The notes under the pieces: model-generated
Told to the model about the DNA's origin: nothing
Seen by the model: the letters and a program-made list of their open reading frames with translations, nothing else
Database searches by the model: none
Shown: positions 8,725 through 17,400 of the stretch, piece by piece
How positions within the stretch are numbered: the first letter of the stretch is position 1
Layout: every line of letters starts with the position of its first letter
From: Candidatus Omnitrophota bacterium
GTDB taxonomy: Bacteria > Omnitrophota > Gorgyraeia > Tantalellales > Tantalellaceae
Length of the DNA stretch: 41,458 bases
Assembly (NCBI GenBank): GCA_015231405.1
Contig: JADGBR010000032.1
Span: forward strand, 1 to 41,458
Direction of reading: 5' to 3'
Made by a program: the position numbers and the translations under genes

Positions 8725-10261
8725 GGCGGCGAGCGCCGTAAAGGCGTCTTTGAAGATCGGGTTCGATAACGAGAAGTATCTGAAGGAGCAGTCCGAATGC
8801 ATCCTTGAGAGGATACGGCAGTTCGGGGATAAGCTGTATCTTGAGTTCGGCGGAAAAATAGTTTACGATTATCACGCCTCCAGGGTGCTTCCGGGTTTCG
8901 CTCCCGACGTTAAAATGAGGCTTCTCCAGAAGCTCGCGGATAAGGCGGAGATCATACTTTGCATATACGCCGGCGATATAGAGAGGCGCAAGATGAGGGC
9001 CGATTTCGGCATTACTTACGACCTCGACGCCTTAAAGCTCATAGACGAACTTAACGAGCGCGGTCTCGCGCTCGCGGGCGTGGTCATAACCAGGTTCGAG
9101 AACCAGCCCTCGGCGACCATGTTCAAGAACAAACTCGAGCGCCGCGGGGTGAGGGTATACACTCACCGGTTCACGAAAGGATATCCTACCAACGTTGACC
9201 TCATAGTGAGCGACGAAGGGTACGGGGCCAATGAGTATATCGAGACGACAAAACCTCTTGTCGTGATCACGGGGCCCGGGCCGGGAAGCGGGAAGCTCGC
9301 GACAAGCCTTTCCCAGGTCTACCACGAACACAAAAGAGGCGTTAACGCCGGATACGCCAAGTTCGAGACGTTCCCCATATGGAGCATACCGCTGAAACAC
9401 CCGGTAAACGTGGCTTACGAGGCCGCCACTACCGACCTCAGGGATTTCAACATGATAGACCCGTTCCACCTGGAAGCGTACAAAAAAATAGCCATCAATT
9501 ATAACCGCGACGTGGAAGCGTTCCCCCTTCTTAAAAGGATACTCGAGAAGATAACGGGGGGAGAAGCTGTTTACAGATCGCCTACGGATATGGGGGTCAA
9601 CCGCGCCGGTTTCGGGATTGTCGATGACGGGATAGTCCAGAAGGCCGCCAAGCAGGAGATAATAAGAAGGTATTTCAGGTGCGCCTGCGAATACGCCATA
9701 GGCGCCGCCGATAAAGAGACGGTCGAGCGGGCCAACCTTCTCGTCAAAGAGATAGGCATGAAATTCGAGGACAGGCCCGTGGTCATCCCGGCCAGAGAGG
9801 CTATGAAAGAGGCCGAGAAAAAGCGGCAGGGAAAAAAAGGTATTTTTTGCGGCGCCGCCATCGAACTCCACGACGGGGCAATAGTGACAGGAAAGAACTC
9901 GTCCATTATGCACGCCTCATCGAGTCTCATCCTGAACGCCGTCAAAAAACTGGCCGGTATCCCCGATAATATCCACCTTTTGCCGCCGGTCATAATAGAT
10001 TCCATAGGTAAACTTAAGGCCGGGATATCCGGGGACAAGACCGTGAGCCTTGACCTTGAGGAGACGCTAATAGCCTTGAGCATCAGTACGACGATGAACT
10101 CCGCGTCACAGCTGGCGATGGAAAAACTTAAAGACCTTAAAGGCTGCGACGTCCATATTACCCACATGCCGACCCCCGGAGACGAAGCCGGGCTCAGGAA
10201 GCTGGGAGTCAACCTGACCTCCGACCCCAACTTCGCGACGACATCATTATATGTGGCATAG
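8675..10261 (+). CDS. UPF0371 / DUF1846 family protein
   Basis: A 528-residue cytoplasmic protein of the DUF1846 family, whose biochemical role is not established to my knowledge. Family features are [19 protein letters not shown] near the N-terminus, the nucleotide-binding-like loop [19 protein letters not shown], and the blocks [19 protein letters not shown] and [13 protein letters not shown]. The track ORF starts at 8630, but the ATG at 8675 follows AAGGAGGAGAG at good spacing and removes an implausible N-terminal extension. Even so the gene overlaps carB by 50 bases in another frame, implying coupled expression. The lysine-rich first 20 residues are unusual and may be a flexible tail. A link to nitrogen or nucleotide metabolism is suggested only by the overlap with carB. 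Confidence 0.9.
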   Translation: MRSKQSPSAKKKVRSGKAASAVKASLKIGFDNEKYLKEQSECILERIRQFGDKLYLEFGGKIVYDYHASRVLPGFAPDVKMRLLQKLADKAEIILCIYAGDIERRKMRADFGITYDLDALKLIDELNERGLALAGVVITRFENQPSATMFKNKLERRGVRVYTHRFTKGYPTNVDLIVSDEGYGANEYIETTKPLVVITGPGPGSGKLATSLSQVYHEHKRGVNAGYAKFETFPIWSIPLKHPVNVAYEAATTDLRDFNMIDPFHLEAYKKIAINYNRDVEAFPLLKRILEKITGGEAVYRSPTDMGVNRAGFGIVDDGIVQKAAKQEIIRRYFRCACEYAIGAADKETVERANLLVKEIGMKFEDRPVVIPAREAMKEAEKKRQGKKGIFCGAAIELHDGAIVTGKNSSIMHASSSLILNAVKKLAGIPDNIHLLPPVIIDSIGKLKAGISGDKTVSLDLEETLIALSISTTMNSASQLAMEKLKDLKGCDVHITHMPTPGDEAGLRKLGVNLTSDPNFATTSLYVA

Positions 10262-10263
10262 TT

Positions 10264-10314
10264 AAATAGGGACGTCACCCATTTATCGAAATTAAAAGGG
10301 TGACGTCCCTATTT
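10264..10314. repeat. Palindromic hairpin repeat with GGGACGTCACCC arm
   Basis: AAATAGGGACGTCACCC (10264-10280) and its perfect reverse complement GGGTGACGTCCCTATTT (10298-10314) surround a 17-base loop, three bases after the DUF1846 stop. There is no T-tract, so it is more likely a REP-like dispersed hairpin or RNA 3' end protector than a classic terminator. It ends just before the promoter of the next gene. Confidence 0.8.
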
Positions 10315-10316
10315 CG

Positions 10317-10345
10317 TTTACAATCCAACTTTAATATGTTATAAT
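10317..10345 (+). promoter_or_regulatory. Strong sigma70-type promoter of the giant radical-SAM gene
   Basis: TTTACA (10317-10322), a 17-base spacer and a perfect TATAAT (10340-10345). Transcription would begin near 10352, leaving a leader of about 25 bases before the start codon. Confidence 0.65.
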
Positions 10346-10376
10346 TATCATCCTTTGTAACGGATTAACAGTGCTC

Positions 10377-13300
10377 ATGAAAAATTTTAATCGGAAAATA
10401 CTATCGGTATCAATAATTTTTGCCTTTCTTTTTGAGGGTGGTTTTTGCCCAATTAAAGGGGATGAGGCTTATGGGCTTCAAGTTCCTTCTAAGGTAAAAG
10501 AGCTGGTGGATGTCGTACAAAGGGACGATGGGGGTATCGACCTTGCCGAGCCTGTCCATGACGGGGGTTACCCGGAGGCGGCTTTCTGTCAGGATTGGGC
10601 CTTTATCAACCTCAACCTTCTTATCGGAAAGGCCACGAGGGACGAGGGCGAGGACATCCCGGTTTATGCTTTGCGGGAATATCTTTTAAGGAACTCCCAC
10701 CTTACGGACCTGTCCAGGTTCAATGTAGACAAGATGTACCGGGAGAACGGGACCATATGTTTGCCGTATATCTCTTCGGACGAGTCATTTAACAAAAAAC
10801 TCATTTTAAGATATTATTTCCCAGAAAACGAGAATGCCGGAAAGTGGAACGCGTATTCTGTCTCTGTCGGGACCGGCCGTGCCAGGGTCCTCGCGGACGA
10901 GCCTTACAGCGATATTTATTCGGCGGCGGTATATTTACTGCTCAGGTGGGATGAAAAGAATGGTCCGATACAGCCCGTAATGGACTTCGCGGATCATTAT
11001 GAGTCGTGGGGGGAGCGAGTAAGATACGCCCCGGACCTCAAATCTTTCCTTGATTTCGGGGAAAGAGAATGGGACCTTCCAATTTCCAGGGAATACGTCA
11101 ATTCAGTCATTATTCCTCTCGCGTCCGAGATAGTAAGGTCCGAACGTGGCAAAGTGATGCTTTCTGAAATGATACAGATAGGTGAAAGCCGGGCCAGCCG
11201 TCTTGACGCGATATCGCAGGCGTGGTTCATTGAGCTGAACCGGGTTTACAACGACCTTGAACAAATTGGGAACAAGGACCTGATAGAAGTATCTACGGAT
11301 GTCCTTTCAAATATCCCGTGGGCCCGGCGCGCGGCTATGACGCTCGCGGATAAATACCGCGTGCTGGGAAAATATCCCGAAGCCCTGAAAGTTCTGGAAC
11401 GCCTAAGAAAGAGCCTGGCAGAAAAAGGGATAAGGGAAGAAGTTCCGGGGCTGGTCGAGCTTGAAGAAAAGATCGAAAAGGCTGACCACGCGATAAATGT
11501 CGAGCTCAAGGACCGTTTCAATAAAGCCCGCTACATAAAAAAAATGGCCGTGCCGGACGGGAACGGAGGCTATTTCATAGATACGCTGGGTTTCCAGGGC
11601 AAGTATGAAGTCGAGTGCCCGGAGGATATCGAGATCCCCGCCGGAGGGTTCCTGCGCCTTTTAAAATCCCTTTCGGCCGTCGATCAGAAAGTAGAGAGCG
11701 GTGAAGCGGAACTGTCGGACGAGCTCAATAAACTCGGCGAAAAAATGGTTTTCGGGCGGATAAAAGTCGTTACGCGGGAAGAATTCGAGGCTAAGGGTTT
11801 GAAAGCGGACGCGAGTTATGAGCATGGCGACGCCGGATTCGTTATGGAAATTGACGGTGACATTATGAATGCGGAATTGAACGTCACTCCTGTTTTCCTG
11901 TACAAGAGGCCATCCGTACAGGTTGAGATATTACGCGCCGCTCTCCGGGAAGGCATGAATGGCGGGAACGTAGCGATGAGGAAAGTGAGGGCGAGGAGCG
12001 GAAAAGCTTCGGCGGAAAGAAAGGATACCGGGCTTGTGCCAAATATTCTCATGCTTCATCTCGAAGAGGGCACGTATTATGGGTCGGAGCTCCTTAAGGA
12101 CACCTTGAAAGACAAAGGGTATAACGCGGAAAGGGTGGCGCTGAAAGGGTTGGATTCGCCGGAAAATTTCAACGAATACATGGAGTATTTTGATAAACTC
12201 GAAAATTTCGGCGGCAAAGGGCCGGATTTTATCGGGATATCCGCGATGAACGAGCAGCTCCCGCAATTCCCGGAGCTCATAAGGCGGCTGCGTGAAAAAT
12301 ATCCAGAGGCGTACATACTTATAGGAGGCCCGGCGCCTTCGATGTATCCCGAACAGGCCGCGGCGCTCGTGAACGATTTCGATGTTATGGTGAGAGGCGA
12401 AGCCGAGGAGATACTTCCCGGAATTATCGAGGCTTTACGCCCATACTCCCGGCACGATTTTCTTAAAGGCGACGCGGCGGATAACTTGCGGTCATTGCCC
12501 GGCGGGATAATAGCGAAGTCCAGTGGCGGTTTCCTCGTCAATAACACAGACGTAACGAACATGGCACGTGAACTCACAATGCCGCCGGTAAGGGTCAAAA
12601 AGAACGACTATTACTGGTGCACCTCCAGGGGTTGCCCGCACGACTGCAGGTTCTGTTCGATCGCCATGGGGCAGAGGTTCAGGTCGGTGCCGGCCGGCAA
12701 GATGATCGACTGGATGATCCAAAGGCTTTCCATGGAGTTCGGGGATAAGGACCCGGATGAGTTAAAGAAGGAGCTGAGAGAGGCCGTCGAAAGCGGGCGT
12801 AAAATGGAGTTCCCGGGTATAAGGAGCCCCATAGATATAGGCATAGCCGACGATGATTTCCTGGCTTCGAGGAAGAGGGCGGAAGAATTCTGTAAGGCCG
12901 TCAAGTATTACGGGATGGGGGAACTGTTCGTCTTTTACTGCAATACGCGGGTAGACAGGATGATGAAAGGGGATCAAGTAGATACCGCTTTCATAGACCT
13001 CCTGTATGACGCCGGAATAAGGAAAGTGAATTTCGGGACGGACGGGTTCAGCCAGGCCATCCTTGACGAAAACAAGAAAGGGTATTCTTTCGAGGCAGCG
13101 GTGCTTCCCGTGAACGCTTATATGAGAAAGAAAGGGTTCAATGTCCGGAATAACGACATCCTTATGACGCCGGACACTTCATATGACGACGCTCTCGAGA
13201 GCCTTGTGTTCTCGGAGGCCATGCCGCTGGTCAAATCGACTCTTATAAATACCGCGGTCGCCGCCATACCCGGGACAGAATTCACGAACCGGTGGATCGT

Positions 13301-16300
13301 AAATTCCCCGGAAAGTTTCGACTGGAGCTCGAACGAGGCCGATCACGGTGTGTTCTACCGGAGCGGCCATGCCTTTGTGCCGAAAGTCTTCACGGAATAC
13401 GCTTTGATAGATACTAACGGGATACCCATGCTGGACCCGAAGACGGCGAGGTTACACGCTGAGATGATGAAAGAAGAGAGACAAGGCAAGACATTATACG
13501 AAAATTTTGAATCGTTCGTCAAAGAAGGCGTCATCGCCGAGAGCGACCTCTGGAGGCTCGTCGAGAAGTGGGAGAAGTCCGACGCCTACGGCGCCGAGAT
13601 AAAATATTTCGCCAAAATGTTGAAACTTGCCCGCGGAGATGGAGCCGGGGATTTTTTCGCTTGCGTTTTTGACATAAGGGTTAAAAGGGAAGGTTCGAAG
13701 ATATACACTTTTGAGGAGCTTTATAACGCGTTCTCGGAAGGCGAAGTTCCGGTCGAGCTTGTCCGGTTCAACGCGATGGTCAGTGAAGCTCAAGAGGCTT
13801 TTCGTAGGGGGGATTATGAAAGGACCGTAAAATACGGAGTGAAAGGGATGACGGAATATCCGTATTCGCCGATCTTTTTTCACGCGGCCGTAGCTTCTCT
13901 CGTTAAACTGAACAGGCCATCGGAAGCTATCGAATGGATCCACCGGGAACAGGATTTTTTGCAGCCTAAAGCTGTTAGCACCGGGTTCCAGCTGGTGATG
14001 GACGGGGTAGGGTTCAAGGGTGAGTTCGATTTCGGCCTTTTTCACGGGAGGATAATCACGCTCTCGGCGTGCAAAAGTTCGGAGGTCCTTTCAGGCTGGG
14101 CCTATCTTTTCGCGCGTCTTTACGAAGGACTTGGCGCGGACAGAGTGAGCTCGTGCGACTCGGTACTGTACGAGCTTACGTCGGCAAAGAAATTCGTCGA
14201 TATTTTCGAGACTTTGACTATATTGGACGTTAAAGCCGTTTTGGACGATAAACTCGACGCGGGGTTATCGGCCCTCGAAGAAGGAAAGACAGTAAGGTTT
14301 TTCGGGATACCCGTAAGGTTCTTCCGCGAAGAAGGGCGTTTGGCCTCGAATATAGACGACATACGGCCTTTCGACGACGAAGTGGTTGTCACTGACGAAG
14401 AAATAAGGATCCCGGCGTATCACAGAAGGTATATGCGAAATGATGGTGAAAGCGCCTCGAGCGGTATACCCGCGGCGTTAAAGGACCTATTGGGCGGAAG
14501 AAGCGATATCCTTATTTCCCTTTACGACAGCTTGGACGACGATGGAAAGAGGATATTCCTGAATCCGGCGGTTTTCAGCGTGCTTCTTGGGGTCGAGCCG
14601 GCATATTTCCCCGATAAGGAGGATCCGGACGCAATGCCTCTATACAACGCGATAATGGGGCTTGATAAGGTTCGCGACAACCTCGGGTTGATATTTTTAA
14701 GTAACGGGGCGATGGTCGACCTGGCAAGGTTCCTCGCACGCCTGAAAGACAGCGAAGACGCGCGTTTTATGGTCGACGCCGGTATCATTTTTACTGATGA
14801 GCTGGCTGTATTGACCGATAAAAGAACGGATCGGGCGAATTATTCCCTGAAATGCGAGACCTTCGGGCGGATCGTCTACCGGAACTATACCGACCGGGAG
14901 AAATGGATGAAGCTCGAGAGGTTCCTCCGTGGCGCGGGCGTCGAGGATATAGAATTCGAGGCTGCGGGCAGGGAGATCGGCGATAAAAATATATTGGAAA
15001 GCCTTTACGGTATCAGGAGGGTGACGCACGATCCCGATCGGAAAAAAGAGGAACTGAGGAAGCTGGACGTGACCTTAAGCATGGGATATATGCTTTTTGA
15101 GACCCTGCCGGGGTTCAGGAAAAATATGCCACTCGAATTCCTGGTGAAATACGCCGTCACTAAGAAATACGTGCCTCAATATATAGCCGATATGCTCGAT
15201 GCGGGTGGGACGTATGCCAAAGTAGCGCCGGATAGAGCTCCCGGCGAATTGTTCCCCGGCTCGGGTGTTCCGAGGCCCGATAATATCTATGGTATAGAAT
15301 GGCTTATAAAGAACGGTTCGTACAAGTGGGACCCGTCTAATGGGCTGGTAATTACCGGAGATAAGGCCGGGAAGGATTGGACACTTTGCGGCGAGGCGGC
15401 CGTTCTCGCGGCGGAGGAGCTCGGGAAAAAAGATATTAATACGCGGCTCGTGATATTCGATGTCCCGCTATTCCGCACTGACGGTCGACCCGAAGAGTTC
15501 AACCATGTCGTAGCGCTCACTGACGACAAGATGATCGTAGATACGACCAGTTTCAATCATATGTTCCCCGGGGGGAACGCTTATGTGCCGCTTGAGGACC
15601 ATCCTTTCAGGAGGGCGATACTGAAAGCCATAAAGGACCGCAAAGTATATACGACCGCCAAAATGCGCGAGGAGACACTGGATAAGAAGATATTCCCTTT
15701 CCCGCGAGTGATCGGGCGTGATGATATGACCGTTATGCACCTGCCGGCGGATATTACCCCCATCGACGCGGACCGGTCGATGCTCACGACCATAGGCCTC
15801 GGATATTCCAGGGGGGAAGCGGACGGGCTCGATATATCTTTCGTGCTCACGACAAAATATCTGGTCCATGACAGGTCGAACGGATATCTTTTCAGCGCGC
15901 GGGTGGCGCGTCTTGAGGTAAAGGTACCCGTAGATGAACTATTCCTTATTCGGGATAAGATGAGGGCTATGATAGCCCAGGGTTTTCCTTCCGGAGTTAT
16001 TATGGCCAGGCTTAAGGAGATGTCCCCGGGCCTTAAAAAATCTATCCGTCGAGACGGCGTGCCGGGGATGGAAGATCTGCCTTCTATCGAAAGAGATACG
16101 GAAGAAAAATTCCGGAGCGATATACCCCTTCTTTTCGAATTTATGACCAGGATACCTGAAATAGGCGTATCTGAACTGAAAGGATATATCGAAAAGGGAG
16201 GAAAAGTTCCTGAGGCAGGTAAAGATCCCGGTAAAGGGAATGACGCGACTGAGCTTCATGAAAAATACGTGGAGGCGCTTCCCATCGGCGTAATAAAGCT

Positions 16301-17108
16301 CTTTACCGTGGACCTGGTGAGAGAATGGCTCGAAACCGCTCGCCGGGACAGGGGAGCGTTCGAGGCGTCTATCGATAAATTCATAGCCGACAATGAAAGC
16401 AGCCTTTATGACTGGAATATCGAAGCCTTGCGAAAACTGAAGGATGATATTATCGGGCTCGTTTCGGGCAAGGGCAAAACCGAAGCTCTGCCCGTAATAT
16501 CCGAAGAGGAGCGCGTGGCCGACGTTGAGGAAAAAAGGTCCGAGGAACTGGACTCGGTGATAACGGTCAAAGATCTCGAAAAAACCGATTCTCCGGAGAA
16601 AAAGGAGCTGATAATCCTTCTCGACACCGCATGGATAAAGACGGTCGCCGGAAATACGGCCTTCGATGATGTCAACCCGCTACTCACCGGACTCAGGAAA
16701 TATTACGAGGCCCGTGGCATGAAACTGATAGCCGAGAGCGATAGAGAAACATTACTCTCTGGTCTGAAAAAAGCCCAGGACGCAGCCCAGGCAAAAGGCA
16801 TAAAGACCGAAGTGATGGCTCTAATCGACCAAAATAACGCTATATTTAATCTCTTTAAACAGATCCCCGGGGTATTTCTTCTAGGCATTTCCCCCGAGAA
16901 CGTCAAAGAAGGCGACTATATTCGAATAGTAGAAATAATGAACATAGCTCTCCGGCTTAAATTCGGATTTATTATCGAAGAAAAGGACAAAGGCGTTTCG
17001 TTCAGGGAAGTGAACGGAACATACATCCTAACCCTCCTCCCTCTATCCATAAAACTCGATCCTGTCTTAGTTTATCGGTCTCAGATCAAAATCCTATTCG
17101 CCGCATAA
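10377..17108 (+). CDS. Giant exported multidomain protein: B12-binding/radical SAM core plus Cys-His-Asp peptidase-like domain
   Basis: A protein of about 2243 residues. I start it at the ATG at 10377; the track start is a GTG two codons earlier (track numbering is used here), and neither has a strong ribosome binding site. A hydrophobic signal-like N-terminus (KILSVSIIFAFLFEGGF) is followed by about 500 residues of unknown, mostly helical sequence. Residues about 556-690 resemble a B12-binding domain (ILIGGPAPSMYPEQ, VMVRGEAEEILPGI) without the DxHxxG cobalamin motif. Residues about 745-1010 are a radical SAM domain with CPHDCRFC (Cys755, 759, 762). A TPR-like stretch follows. Residues about 1665-1730 look like a transglutaminase/papain-type fold with Cys1673, His1712 and Asp1724 (TLCGEAA, FNHVVAL, IVDTT). 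The C-terminal 150 residues form another unknown domain. Substrate unknown. An export signal on an Fe-S radical SAM enzyme is unexpected. The gene stands alone with its own promoter. Confidence 0.8.
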   Translation: MKNFNRKILSVSIIFAFLFEGGFCPIKGDEAYGLQVPSKVKELVDVVQRDDGGIDLAEPVHDGGYPEAAFCQDWAFINLNLLIGKATRDEGEDIPVYALREYLLRNSHLTDLSRFNVDKMYRENGTICLPYISSDESFNKKLILRYYFPENENAGKWNAYSVSVGTGRARVLADEPYSDIYSAAVYLLLRWDEKNGPIQPVMDFADHYESWGERVRYAPDLKSFLDFGEREWDLPISREYVNSVIIPLASEIVRSERGKVMLSEMIQIGESRASRLDAISQAWFIELNRVYNDLEQIGNKDLIEVSTDVLSNIPWARRAAMTLADKYRVLGKYPEALKVLERLRKSLAEKGIREEVPGLVELEEKIEKADHAINVELKDRFNKARYIKKMAVPDGNGGYFIDTLGFQGKYEVECPEDIEIPAGGFLRLLKSLSAVDQKVESGEAELSDELNKLGEKMVFGRIKVVTREEFEAKGLKADASYEHGDAGFVMEIDGDIMNAELNVTPVFLYKRPSVQVEILRAALREGMNGGNVAMRKVRARSGKASAERKDTGLVPNILMLHLEEGTYYGSELLKDTLKDKGYNAERVALKGLDSPENFNEYMEYFDKLENFGGKGPDFIGISAMNEQLPQFPELIRRLREKYPEAYILIGGPAPSMYPEQAAALVNDFDVMVRGEAEEILPGIIEALRPYSRHDFLKGDAADNLRSLPGGIIAKSSGGFLVNNTDVTNMARELTMPPVRVKKNDYYWCTSRGCPHDCRFCSIAMGQRFRSVPAGKMIDWMIQRLSMEFGDKDPDELKKELREAVESGRKMEFPGIRSPIDIGIADDDFLASRKRAEEFCKAVKYYGMGELFVFYCNTRVDRMMKGDQVDTAFIDLLYDAGIRKVNFGTDGFSQAILDENKKGYSFEAAVLPVNAYMRKKGFNVRNNDILMTPDTSYDDALESLVFSEAMPLVKSTLINTAVAAIPGTEFTNRWIVNSPESFDWSSNEADHGVFYRSGHAFVPKVFTEYALIDTNGIPMLDPKTARLHAEMMKEERQGKTLYENFESFVKEGVIAESDLWRLVEKWEKSDAYGAEIKYFAKMLKLARGDGAGDFFACVFDIRVKREGSKIYTFEELYNAFSEGEVPVELVRFNAMVSEAQEAFRRGDYERTVKYGVKGMTEYPYSPIFFHAAVASLVKLNRPSEAIEWIHREQDFLQPKAVSTGFQLVMDGVGFKGEFDFGLFHGRIITLSACKSSEVLSGWAYLFARLYEGLGADRVSSCDSVLYELTSAKKFVDIFETLTILDVKAVLDDKLDAGLSALEEGKTVRFFGIPVRFFREEGRLASNIDDIRPFDDEVVVTDEEIRIPAYHRRYMRNDGESASSGIPAALKDLLGGRSDILISLYDSLDDDGKRIFLNPAVFSVLLGVEPAYFPDKEDPDAMPLYNAIMGLDKVRDNLGLIFLSNGAMVDLARFLARLKDSEDARFMVDAGIIFTDELAVLTDKRTDRANYSLKCETFGRIVYRNYTDREKWMKLERFLRGAGVEDIEFEAAGREIGDKNILESLYGIRRVTHDPDRKKEELRKLDVTLSMGYMLFETLPGFRKNMPLEFLVKYAVTKKYVPQYIADMLDAGGTYAKVAPDRAPGELFPGSGVPRPDNIYGIEWLIKNGSYKWDPSNGLVITGDKAGKDWTLCGEAAVLAAEELGKKDINTRLVIFDVPLFRTDGRPEEFNHVVALTDDKMIVDTTSFNHMFPGGNAYVPLEDHPFRRAILKAIKDRKVYTTAKMREETLDKKIFPFPRVIGRDDMTVMHLPADITPIDADRSMLTTIGLGYSRGEADGLDISFVLTTKYLVHDRSNGYLFSARVARLEVKVPVDELFLIRDKMRAMIAQGFPSGVIMARLKEMSPGLKKSIRRDGVPGMEDLPSIERDTEEKFRSDIPLLFEFMTRIPEIGVSELKGYIEKGGKVPEAGKDPGKGNDATELHEKYVEALPIGVIKLFTVDLVREWLETARRDRGAFEASIDKFIADNESSLYDWNIEALRKLKDDIIGLVSGKGKTEALPVISEEERVADVEEKRSEELDSVITVKDLEKTDSPEKKELIILLDTAWIKTVAGNTAFDDVNPLLTGLRKYYEARGMKLIAESDRETLLSGLKKAQDAAQAKGIKTEVMALIDQNNAIFNLFKQIPGVFLLGISPENVKEGDYIRIVEIMNIALRLKFGFIIEEKDKGVSFREVNGTYILTLLPLSIKLDPVLVYRSQIKILFAA

Positions 17109-17218
17109 GCGAGTTTAGGTGAGGCGCATCCCGGAAAGCCGCGACATCCCTTATGAAAAGAGGGGCATCGTTCAACGGGATGTCCAAGGGGCCGGTCATT
17201 GTAACCGAAATAATTATC

Positions 17219-17247
17219 TTGACAAGGAAACGAGGACGTGATACAAT
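17219..17247 (+). promoter_or_regulatory. Near-consensus promoter of amtB-glnK
   Basis: TTGACA (17219-17224), a 17-base spacer and TACAAT (17242-17247) preceded by TGA. Transcription would start near 17254, giving a leader of about 147 bases before amtB. No sigma54 (GG-N10-GC) promoter was seen. The 110 bases between the giant gene and this promoter hold only an 8-base inverted repeat (GACATCCC / GGGATGTC). Confidence 0.7.
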
Positions 17248-17260
17248 AAAGAAGTTAGAC

Positions 17261-17302
17261 AAAGGCGTCCTTTATTCATAGCGGAATGAAGGGCGCTTTT
17301 TT
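17261..17302 (+). terminator. Terminator-like hairpin in the amtB leader (first)
   Basis: AAAGGCGTCCTTTATTC (17261-17277) pairs with GAATGAAGGGCGCTTTT (17284-17300), allowing G-U pairs, and is followed by a T-run. It lies about 7 bases after the expected transcription start, inside the amtB leader, so it would attenuate amtB rather than end an upstream gene. Confidence 0.6.
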
Positions 17303-17331
17303 ATTTTAAGACATAGTTTTGGTTTTGTGAC

Positions 17332-17385
17332 GAAGACGTCTTCTTTAGTCCGGTGTCAGGATCCGGGAAGACGTCTTTTTTTTTT
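17332..17385 (+). terminator. Terminator-like hairpin immediately before the amtB ribosome binding site
   Basis: GAAGACGTCTT occurs twice (17332-17342 and 17367-17377); because its core AAGACGTCTT is self-complementary, the two copies can pair with each other or each alone. The pairing of the copies, extended by CCGG/CCGG, gives a stem directly followed by ten T residues and then AAGAAGGAGG, the amtB ribosome binding site. The alternatives are what an attenuator or riboswitch expression platform looks like; no ligand-binding fold is recognised. Confidence 0.65.
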
Positions 17386-17400
17386 AAGAAGGAGGGTAAC

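Noticed and set aside
9032-9913. 293-codon minus-strand ORF within the DUF1846 gene
   Set aside because: Antisense shadow of a conserved gene; same pattern as the other long opposite frames.
17219-17400. Sigma54 promoter or known glutamine riboswitch before amtB
   Set aside because: I saw neither the GG-N10-GC promoter pattern nor a recognisable glutamine-aptamer core; only a sigma70-type promoter and hairpins are visible.
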